12,409 nt of DNA from Propionivibrio sp. (GTDB lineage Bacteria > Pseudomonadota > Gammaproteobacteria > Burkholderiales > Rhodocyclaceae). Each line of letters begins with the position of its first letter. The first letter of the stretch is position 1. Position numbers and translations under genes: made by a program. The stretch is from NCBI GenBank assembly GCA_003249625.1, contig QKII01000317.1, positions 1-12,409 on the forward strand. The letters are read 5' to 3'. Below, one piece after another: positions 6,634 through 12,409 of the stretch. Below the pieces are notes generated by a model that saw nothing but the letters and a program-made list of their open reading frames with translations, was not told the origin of the DNA and searched no databases.

Positions 6634-8271
6634 GTGAGGCGGGAGATACAACGCTTTTTGTCGGTGCTGGGGGCCTGGGTCATGTTCATCGTGGCGGTCA
6701 TGCTTCCTCCGGCATCATCAGCGTGGGCGGAGGAGCCGTCGACTCCCCCCATCCTGCCGGTGGCCAAAGAGCGCGTGCAGGATGTGGCGCCGTCCCCGGA
6801 ATCGCCGCGTGGGTCGCTGTGGGCGTATTTCGATGCGACACGGGCCGGGCGGTGGGATGAGGCGGCGCGTTATCTCTCGTTGAGCGGCAGCCAGCGGGCG
6901 GATGGCCCGGAACTCGCCAAACGGCTCAAGGGGGTCATCGACGCCAATCGCTGGATCGACCTCGAGACCATCTCGGATGAGCCCTCGGGGCGACTCGACG
7001 ATCACTTGCCGGCAGAACTGGAAAACGTCGGGGAAGTCCAGTTCGGGAAACGTTCGGAGATGTTGCGGCTAGTCCGCCGCCATGATGAAAAGGGCGCTTA
7101 CTGGGCCTTTTCGTCATCGACCGTGGCTCGGATCGATAACTGGTACGAAGCGCTTCCTGACAGGCGTTTGCGCGACGCAGTCGAGTCGCTCGGAATCGAG
7201 GCATTGATTCGCACCGGACCTTTTGAGCTTCTCTGGTGGCAGTGGGCCGTGTTGCCCGTTGTACTGGTTCTCGCCTGGTTGGTGGGAAAAGCTTTAGGGC
7301 GACTGTCGGTCTCCATTCTCGGTGCCGTTGCCTCTCGGTTGCTCCATTTTGAATTGCGCCGGGTTGTCGCTTTTGCTGCAATCCCGCTCGCCGTCGTCTG
7401 GGCGGCTGCGATTGTCGGGGCGACTTCGTCGCATCTTGTTCTGACCGATCCCGCGCAGCGCTTTGTCGACGGGGGCGTTGCCGCGGCCATGATTCTGGCA
7501 ATGTTCTGGTTATTGTGGCGTTCGGCGCGCGTCTTTGTCGAGCTCGCCTTGCAATCGAACTGGGCGGCAAATCGCGCCTCGGCGCGCAGCCTGATTGTCG
7601 TCGGGGGAAATCTAGCCCGGGGCGTGATTCTTGTGATTGCCGTCTTGGCGATGCTGGGAGCGTTGGGTTATCCGGTCGGCACCATGCTGGCCGGCCTCGG
7701 TATCGGCGGTGTCGCGCTGGCGTTCGGGGCGCAGAAAACGCTGGAAAACCTGTTCGGGTCGATCGCTCTGGCCATTGATCAGCCATTCCGGGTAGGAGAC
7801 TTTGTACAGGTCGATAACCTTTTGGGAACCGTCGAGGATATCGGGTTGCGATCAACGCGTATCCGAACGCTGGATCGCACGCTCGTGAGTTTTCCTAACG
7901 GGAAACTGGCCGATCAGCGGCTCGAATCGTTCGATGCGCGCGACCGCATGCGGTTGTCAGCGACGATCGGGCTCGAATACGGAACGACCCGCGAACAATT
8001 GCTTGATGTCTTGTCCGGATTGCGGAGCGTGTTGTCAGGCCATCCGTCGATCTGGCCCGATTCCATTGTGGTGAGTTTTCTCGGCTTTGGCGATAGTTCG
8101 CTGGATATTGAAGTGATGGCCTGGTTTCAGGTGCCGACGTGGGATGCGTTCCGGCGTTGCCGGGAAGATGTATTGCTCGATTTCATGAATGTCGTGGAAA
8201 CGACCGGATGCTCCTTCGCTTTCCCGACGCGCACAGTGCATGTTGTGGGACCGGACGGACCTTCCCGTTAG
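6634..8271 (+). CDS. MscS-family mechanosensitive ion channel, exported N-terminal domain
   Basis: 545 residues. The GTG start is fixed by GGAGG four bases upstream (6625-6629). Residues 1-32 are a signal peptide (VMFIVAVMLPPASSAWAEE). About 45-190 is a soluble, presumably periplasmic domain. Membrane segments follow near 203-220, 243-262, 281-300 and 320-345. The MscS core starts around 349 with the pore helix LAGLGIGGVALAFGAQKTLENLFGSI (353-378), rich in Gly and Ala, then the beta domain QPFRVGDFVQVDN, VEDIGLRSTRIRTLDRTLVSFPN (400-422) and a C-terminal alpha/beta domain to 545. It likely opens under membrane tension to release solutes during osmotic downshock. It is one of the larger MscS-like forms with extra membrane helices, not E. 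coli MscS itself. It runs divergently from urtB and ends five bases from the convergent cyanophycinase gene. Confidence 0.92.
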   Translation: MRREIQRFLSVLGAWVMFIVAVMLPPASSAWAEEPSTPPILPVAKERVQDVAPSPESPRGSLWAYFDATRAGRWDEAARYLSLSGSQRADGPELAKRLKGVIDANRWIDLETISDEPSGRLDDHLPAELENVGEVQFGKRSEMLRLVRRHDEKGAYWAFSSSTVARIDNWYEALPDRRLRDAVESLGIEALIRTGPFELLWWQWAVLPVVLVLAWLVGKALGRLSVSILGAVASRLLHFELRRVVAFAAIPLAVVWAAAIVGATSSHLVLTDPAQRFVDGGVAAAMILAMFWLLWRSARVFVELALQSNWAANRASARSLIVVGGNLARGVILVIAVLAMLGALGYPVGTMLAGLGIGGVALAFGAQKTLENLFGSIALAIDQPFRVGDFVQVDNLLGTVEDIGLRSTRIRTLDRTLVSFPNGKLADQRLESFDARDRMRLSATIGLEYGTTREQLLDVLSGLRSVLSGHPSIWPDSIVVSFLGFGDSSLDIEVMAWFQVPTWDAFRRCREDVLLDFMNVVETTGCSFAFPTRTVHVVGPDGPSR

Positions 8272-8276
8272 ATCGA

Positions 8277-9215
8277 TCAGTCATCGACCAGCGTGACGCG
8301 GCGATTCTTCGGGTCGAAAAAACTGCCTGCCGAGAGAATGTGCATCCGGATGTTGCTCGCGGCGGCCAACGGGCCGTTGTCACCGATGATCCTGGCGCGG
8401 CGGGCATCGAACACTTTTACGTAGTACTCGCCAAGTACTTCCCATTTTCCGTCGGGCCGGACAAGCAACGCCGTCTCTTCATCAATGCCGACACCAAGCA
8501 GATGCGGATAATCCACGACAGCGCTCAAGAGGCGGTTATAGCGTGCGCGGTGCATGAAATGCTGGTCGACAATTGCGCCCTGAAAGAAACCGAAGCCCTT
8601 GGAAACCTCCTGCATTCCTTTCATTACGTTCAGATTGTCGATCTCAGTGGGCGTTTTGGGGGCGCGTCTCTTTCCCGTGAGCATGACGCTGGTCATGACG
8701 GAGGCGCCTGCAGAGGTTCCCCCGATAACGGCACCGGATCGATAACCGGCTTCAATGGCTGCCAGCACCCGGGTTCCTTCCAAAAATCGGGACAGGCGGG
8801 ACTGGTCTCCTCCGGAGAACCAGAAACCGGTGTACTCGCCGATCTTCTTCGCGACGGATTCATTCTGGGCTTCTGCCCGGTCAAGGTCGAGTAACGTGAC
8901 GTCGGCTCCAAGCTTCTTTAAGTCACTGATGACTTCCTGCGCCTCCTCGTCATAGTCCGTGCTGGCCATCGGCAGCAGAGCGATTCGGGCTTTCCCGGCG
9001 CCGCCGGCGAGGTGTACGAAGCGTTCCTGCACTGACACCGGCGTGTTTCCACCGCCGAGGATAAGCAGATGGCCGAGGGGTGAAAGAGCTGAGCCGGATT
9101 GTGTCTGGCCAATTGCTGAATGGCCAGCCAAGGCAATACAAAGTGTGATCGTGGCGAAAAGCCGGAAAAGGAGTCGTGAAGTACCGATCCTGAGAAGCGA
9201 AGTCAGCGGAGACAT
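8277..9215 (-). CDS. Exported cyanophycinase-family serine peptidase (S51)
   Basis: 312 residues. Family hallmarks: LLILGGGNTP (50-59), FWFSGGDQSRL (131-141), the nucleophile motif GGTSAGA with Ser168, GFFQGAIVDQHFMHRARYNRLL with His220 (209-230), and GVGIDEETALLV (241-252) with acidic residues. Cyanophycinases cut cyanophycin, an Asp-Arg storage polymer, into dipeptides. The N-terminus has RLLFRLFATITLCIALAGHSAIGQ (14-37), a signal peptide, so the enzyme is exported, unlike the cytoplasmic CphB type. It could attack extracellular polymer, or act as a general S51 dipeptidase. ATG 9215 has only a weak ribosome site, but later starts would cut the signal. No cyanophycin synthetase is in the window. 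It is convergent with the mechanosensitive channel. Confidence 0.88.
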   Translation of the reverse strand: MSPLTSLLRIGTSRLLFRLFATITLCIALAGHSAIGQTQSGSALSPLGHLLILGGGNTPVSVQERFVHLAGGAGKARIALLPMASTDYDEEAQEVISDLKKLGADVTLLDLDRAEAQNESVAKKIGEYTGFWFSGGDQSRLSRFLEGTRVLAAIEAGYRSGAVIGGTSAGASVMTSVMLTGKRRAPKTPTEIDNLNVMKGMQEVSKGFGFFQGAIVDQHFMHRARYNRLLSAVVDYPHLLGVGIDEETALLVRPDGKWEVLGEYYVKVFDARRARIIGDNGPLAAASNIRMHILSAGSFFDPKNRRVTLVDD

Positions 9216-9248
9216 TGGGGGCCAGAAATGATCTGTTTTGTTTGTAGG

Positions 9249-9274
9249 AGGGCCACCGAACGTGGCCCTATAAT
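9249..9274 (+). promoter_or_regulatory. Hairpin AGGGCCAC/GTGGCCCT abutting a perfect TATAAT
   Basis: An eight-base perfect stem (9249-9256 and 9262-9269, loop CGAAC) whose last base overlaps a consensus -10, TATAAT, at 9269-9274. The best -35, TTGTAG at 9242-9247, has an over-long 21-base spacer, so the stem may be an activator or repressor site. It would serve the plus-strand hydrolase starting at 9340. On the minus strand it lies just upstream of the cyanophycinase start. Confidence 0.4.
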
Positions 9275-9339
9275 GCTTTGGGTTTGAGCCGATAAATTCG
9301 ACGGATTTACATCGCTTTTTGAAGCGGGGGGAGTGTACT

Positions 9340-10185
9340 TTGAAATTGCTACGTTACGGTCCGGTGGGACAGGAAAAGCCGGGGCTGCTGGATGCGGCGG
9401 GAAATATTCGGGATCTCTCCGGTTTGCTGGATGACTTTACGCCGAGAGCGCTGTCGCCCGAAGCGCTCGATGTGTTACGCGCGCTTGATCCGGAGCGCTT
9501 GCCTGTTGTCGCAGGCGAACCGCGGATCGGCGTGCCTTGGAGCGGCATGGGCAAGTACGTGGCGATCGGCCTGAACTACAGCGACCACGCCGCCGAGTCG
9601 GGCATGGCGATTCCGCAGGAGCCGACCATGTTTACCAAATGGCTGAGCTGCGTCTGCGGCCCGAACGACGACACGATCGTACCGCCTGAGTCGACCAAGC
9701 TCGATTGGGAGGTCGAGCTCGGTATCGTGATCGGACGGCGCGCACGCGACGTTTCTCAGGCCGATGCGCTGGATTACGTCGCCGGATATTGCCTGGCCAA
9801 CGACATCTCCGAGCGCTCGTACCAGATCGACCGTAGCGGCGGGCAGTGGAGCAAGGGCAAGGGCTTCGATACCTTCGGTCCGGTCGGCCCGTGGCTGGTG
9901 ACGCGTGATGAGATTGCCGATCCGCAGAATCTCGACATGTGGCTCGACGTCAATGGCCAGCGCAAGCAGACCGGGAATACTTCGAAGATGATCTTCCCAT
10001 GCGATTTCCTGGTGAGTTATTGCAGCCGGGTGATGACGCTGGAGCCTGGGGACCTGATCATCACCGGCACGCCGCCGGGTGTTGGGCTGGGCTGCAAGCC
10101 ACCACAGTTCCTCAAGGTGGGCGATGTGGTCGAACTGGGTGTCGCCGGGCTGGGGCGACAGCGGCAGACGGTGGTGGCGGGGTAG
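9340..10185 (+). CDS. Fumarylacetoacetate hydrolase family protein
   Basis: 281 residues, the usual length. TTG 9340 is chosen because GGGGGGAG lies upstream (9325-9332) and it gives the family-typical beginning KLLRYGPVGQEKPGLLD. An earlier in-frame TTG at 9319 lacks a ribosome site. The core spans from about residue 72 (KYVAIGLNYSDHAAESG), with predicted metal ligands Glu124, Glu126 (DWEVELG) and Asp155 (NDISER), the substrate loop KGKGFDTFGPVGPW (172-185), and GTPPGVG (243-249). Members cleave C-C bonds in or decarboxylate 2-oxo acids, for example acylpyruvates, oxaloacetate or aromatic degradation intermediates. The substrate here cannot be told, and the ureidoglycolate lyase label often given by automatic annotation is not supported by context. 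Mg or Mn dependence is inferred from the family. Confidence 0.92.
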   Translation: MKLLRYGPVGQEKPGLLDAAGNIRDLSGLLDDFTPRALSPEALDVLRALDPERLPVVAGEPRIGVPWSGMGKYVAIGLNYSDHAAESGMAIPQEPTMFTKWLSCVCGPNDDTIVPPESTKLDWEVELGIVIGRRARDVSQADALDYVAGYCLANDISERSYQIDRSGGQWSKGKGFDTFGPVGPWLVTRDEIADPQNLDMWLDVNGQRKQTGNTSKMIFPCDFLVSYCSRVMTLEPGDLIITGTPPGVGLGCKPPQFLKVGDVVELGVAGLGRQRQTVVAG

Positions 10186-10206
10186 TTTTCCTGCCCGGGT
10201 TCGCTC

Positions 10207-10234
10207 TTGCCTTTCGCGCGATGCGGACTAGACT
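10207..10234 (+). promoter_or_regulatory. Candidate sigma70 promoter for the small arginine-rich gene
   Basis: TTGCCT at 10207-10212 and TAGACT at 10229-10234 with a 16-base spacer, about 34 bases before the start at 10268. Each box matches the consensus at four of six positions. Confidence 0.4.
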
Positions 10235-10267
10235 GAAAGTTCCTCACTTGTTCCGAGAGGTGGTGTC

Positions 10268-10510
10268 ATGGCCGCAACAGAGCGTCGTTTCGTGCAGGAT
10301 CGTCGGCGCCGCGACGTGGGGCCGCCGTCGGGCTGTGCAGAGCGCAGGATCATCGCCGAACGGCGGTTGCCGAAAGTGGTGGAAAAAACGATTTCGGATG
10401 CCGAGTGGACAAGCCTCTTCGGGCGCCTGGAACGGCGGCAGGGAGCGCAGGCGATCGATCTGCAGGACCGTCCGGAGAATATTCCCGGACGATTGTGGAC
10501 AGATCTGTAG
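10268..10510 (+). CDS. Small arginine-rich protein of unknown function
   Basis: 80 residues, with a good ribosome site (GAGAGG seven bases before ATG 10268). It is highly charged, with paired arginines in a repeating pattern: ERRFVQDRRRRD (5-16), AERRIIAERR (24-33), then KVVEKTISDAEW and LERRQG (54-59). No signal peptide, membrane segment or metal motif is seen. The ERR/DRR pattern occurs, from memory, in small uncharacterised proteobacterial proteins. It follows the hydrolase by 82 bases, has its own candidate promoter, and ends 24 bases from the convergent penicillin-binding protein. The clear ribosome site and codon use support it being real; nucleic-acid binding is possible but not shown. 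Confidence 0.65.
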   Translation: MAATERRFVQDRRRRDVGPPSGCAERRIIAERRLPKVVEKTISDAEWTSLFGRLERRQGAQAIDLQDRPENIPGRLWTDL

Positions 10511-10534
10511 GTGTGCCGGTAACGCCGTCGTCTG

Positions 10535-12409
10535 TCAGGTTCCTGATTCGGAGAGCGAGCGCATTTCCTCGCTCTTTTTCTTTTCCTCTTCCAGAATCCT
10601 GTCGATGAACTCCTGCATCGGGTCGCTCTCGTCTTCCTGACCCTTCTTCTGCGGGGCCGGGAGCGATGGCTCGGCTATGGGTGCTTCCGTGCTCCGAGTC
10701 GTCAGATGCTGGAACCATTGTGCGAGTTGCGCAAGTTTTGCGGAGAAGCGTTGGGTCAGTCCGTCGTTGGCTGGCGGCAGGAACCGTTCGCGCGTGTCAA
10801 TGAGACGCGCGCGCAGGGCGCCGCCAACGACATCGCCGACGATCGGTAGCGCGCTGTGCGCTCCCTGACCCCAGTAGTCGCTGCGTAGCGTGATACGCGG
10901 GTCGTTGAAGCCGACCCAGGCGCCGGCGACCAGTTGCGGGTGCATCAGGATGAACCAGCCATCGGCGTTGTCCTGTGTCGTCCCGGTCTTGCCGGCGACG
11001 TCGGCACGGATGCCGAAGCGGGTGCGAATGGATGTGGCGGTGCCGCGGTCGACGACGTCGCGCATGACGTCGAGCAGTGTGTAGGCGACGGTTGCGTCGA
11101 GAACGTCCTCGGCGTCCGGGGCGGCGAATTCCTCCAGTACATTTCCGTTCCGGTCCTCGATACGCGTAACCATGACCGGCTCCCGGAAGCGGCCGCCGTC
11201 GGCGATCGTCGCGTAGGCCGAGACCATCTCACGCAGCGAGACCGGGCTGGTTCCGAGTGCGAGCGAGGGTACCGGCCGGAGTTCGCTCTCGCGGACGCCC
11301 ATCGCGCGGGCGAGCCGGGCAACACGCGATGCTCCAACTTTCTGTATCAGTTGTGCGGTGATCGTGTTCTTCGAAAAAGCGAGAGCGTCGCGCAGGCTCA
11401 CCTCGTTGCCGGAGGGCGGTTTGCCGTCGGATGGGCGCCAGAGTTCGCCGTCGCCGACCGGAATCTCGACGGCCTGATCGATGAAGGTCGCCTCGGAACT
11501 GAGGCCCTGACGGAAGGCCTCGCCATAGACGAACGGTTTGAACGTCGAGCCGGGCTGGCGGCGCGCCTGTCGCACGTGGTCGAACGCGTCGCGCTCGAAG
11601 TCGCGGCTGCCGACCCAGGCCCTGATCTGTCCGTCGCGCGGGTCGATGGCCAAAAAGCCGGCCTGGATCATCGTCTTTTGCTGGCGCAGGCTCGGCAGAA
11701 AAGCCGGGTTGGCCGTGAGTTGGCGGATGGCGTTCTCGTCGTTGACTCCCGCTTCGCGGGCCCTGCGATACTCCGTCGTTTCGCGGACCAGTTCCCGGAC
11801 CAGATCGTTCTTCGACGTCCAGACCGAGCGGCGCGACCAGACGGCGTTCGCCAGATTCTGCAACTGAAGGCCCCTGTTTTCGACGGCGCGCGTGGCTAAA
11901 GTCTGCAGGCGTGAATCGAGAGTGGTGTGGACGATAAGCCCGTCGCTGTAGATGTTGTAGTCGTTGCGATCGGCCCAATCGATCAGCCAGCGACGCAATT
12001 GCTGCGCGAAGTGCGGCGCCGGCCCGGTTTTTTCGTACTGGCGTTCGAAGTCGAGGCGCAGTGGTGCCTTCTTGAGCGCTGCGAGTTTGCCGGTCGGCAG
12101 CTTTCCGCGCCGCGCCATCTGCGTGAGGACGACGTTGCGCCGTTGCAACGAACGTTCCGGATTGAGCATTGGATTGTAATAACTGGTGCCCTTGAGCATG
12201 CCGACCAGGGTGGCGCTCTGCAGGACGTCGAGCTTCCCGGCCGACGTGTCGAAATAGGTGCGGGCGGCCATCTCGATGCCGAAGGCGTTGTACAGGAATG
12301 GCACAGTGTTGAGATAGGTTTCGAGGATCTCGTCCTTGCTGTGCACCGCCTCGATCTTGAAGGCGGTGATCGCTTCCTTTAGTTTTCGGTTCAGCGTCGG
12401 TGCCCGGCC
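10535..12409 (-). CDS. Class A penicillin-binding protein, 5' end outside window
   Basis: The frame is open to the right edge: 624 visible residues, N-terminus missing. The visible start (PTLNRKLKEAI, then SKDEILETYLN) is the second half of a glycosyltransferase 51 domain, continuing with AARTYFDTSA and ATLVGMLKGTSYYNP. The transpeptidase domain follows, with the nucleophile motif STFK (Ser at visible residue 288, about 11548), SKN (346-348) and KTG (474-476), all intact. The enzyme would polymerise glycan chains and cross-link peptidoglycan at the outer face of the inner membrane. After the catalytic domain comes a Pro/Glu/Lys-rich tail of about 80 residues ending in a charged helix (PMQEFIDRILEEEKKKSEEM). 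GTG 12346 is internal, not the true start. Bifunctional, PBP1-like; I do not assign 1A, 1B or 1C. Confidence 0.9.
   Translation of the reverse strand, partial: GRAPTLNRKLKEAITAFKIEAVHSKDEILETYLNTVPFLYNAFGIEMAARTYFDTSAGKLDVLQSATLVGMLKGTSYYNPMLNPERSLQRRNVVLTQMARRGKLPTGKLAALKKAPLRLDFERQYEKTGPAPHFAQQLRRWLIDWADRNDYNIYSDGLIVHTTLDSRLQTLATRAVENRGLQLQNLANAVWSRRSVWTSKNDLVRELVRETTEYRRAREAGVNDENAIRQLTANPAFLPSLRQQKTMIQAGFLAIDPRDGQIRAWVGSRDFERDAFDHVRQARRQPGSTFKPFVYGEAFRQGLSSEATFIDQAVEIPVGDGELWRPSDGKPPSGNEVSLRDALAFSKNTITAQLIQKVGASRVARLARAMGVRESELRPVPSLALGTSPVSLREMVSAYATIADGGRFREPVMVTRIEDRNGNVLEEFAAPDAEDVLDATVAYTLLDVMRDVVDRGTATSIRTRFGIRADVAGKTGTTQDNADGWFILMHPQLVAGAWVGFNDPRITLRSDYWGQGAHSALPIVGDVVGGALRARLIDTRERFLPPANDGLTQRFSAKLAQLAQWFQHLTTRSTEAPIAEPSLPAPQKKGQEDESDPMQEFIDRILEEEKKKSEEMRSLSESGT

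Noticed and set aside
6935..7855. Minus-strand open frame of 306 codons
   Set aside because: Antisense to the mechanosensitive channel; Arg/Pro-rich with no domain and no ribosome site.
9319..9339. Earlier TTG start for the FAH-family gene
   Set aside because: It lacks a ribosome site, while TTG 9340 has GGGGGGAG upstream and the family-typical N-terminus.
10470..10508. Near-palindromic GTCCGG...CCGGAC and ACAGATCTGT at the end of the small gene as a terminator
   Set aside because: The stems lie within the coding region and are not followed by a T run.
10934..11899. Plus-strand open frame of 321 codons
   Set aside because: Antisense shadow of the penicillin-binding protein, whose catalytic motifs are intact on the minus strand.

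Overview
The window looks like part of a GC-rich betaproteobacterial chromosome, plausibly Rhodocyclales (Accumulibacter/Dechloromonas-like). This is an inference from base composition, the urea ABC transporter, an exosortase-type HprK-related kinase locus, and a repeat type I recall from such genomes. No rRNA, tRNA, CRISPR array, integrase or transposase was seen. About 90% of the window is coding.

Layout. (1) Positions 1-1484, minus strand, hold three tightly packed genes: a possibly Tat-exported small protein of unknown function (CSGRSPGYWKN motif), a PqqD-like peptide chaperone, and an HprK-related kinase that runs off the left edge. The last two match the 'HPr-rel-A' gene pair known from exosortase/EPS loci. 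(2) Positions 1682-6489, minus strand, hold a urea-type ABC transporter operon in the order urtB, urtC, urtD, urtE. urtB and urtC (the permeases) are intact and tightly coupled. urtD (ATPase) is broken by what looks like a deletion of about 30 bp with a frame change just before its LSHGQ signature. urtE (second ATPase) is intact but sits about 500 bp away, beyond a hairpin-rich inverted-repeat element. The binding-protein gene urtA, which usually comes first, is not upstream of urtB. (3) Position 6634 to 8271, plus strand, is a divergent MscS-type channel gene with a GTG start and a perfect Shine-Dalgarno. (4) Positions 8277-9215, minus strand, encode an exported cyanophycinase-family (S51) peptidase, convergent with the channel. 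(5) Positions 9340-10185, plus strand, encode a fumarylacetoacetate hydrolase family protein with a TTG start, followed by a small arginine-rich protein at 10268-10510. (6) Positions 10535-12409, minus strand, are the C-terminal part of a class A penicillin-binding protein whose 5' end lies outside the window.

How it fits together. The urt genes would import urea for nitrogen supply, and the cyanophycinase could release dipeptides from a nitrogen-rich polymer. These are two separate nitrogen-related functions in one neighbourhood, with no evidence of co-regulation. The urt transporter as read here is probably non-functional or impaired (no adjacent urtA, broken urtD, repeat between urtD and urtE), unless the urtD break is a sequencing or assembly error.

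Most notable: the urtD lesion; the composite element at about 2496-2915, which has terminal inverted repeats and a series of perfect stems closed by three-base loops; the uncharacterised exported protein beside the PqqD/kinase pair; and two perfect palindromes that each abut a -10-like TAAT in a promoter region.
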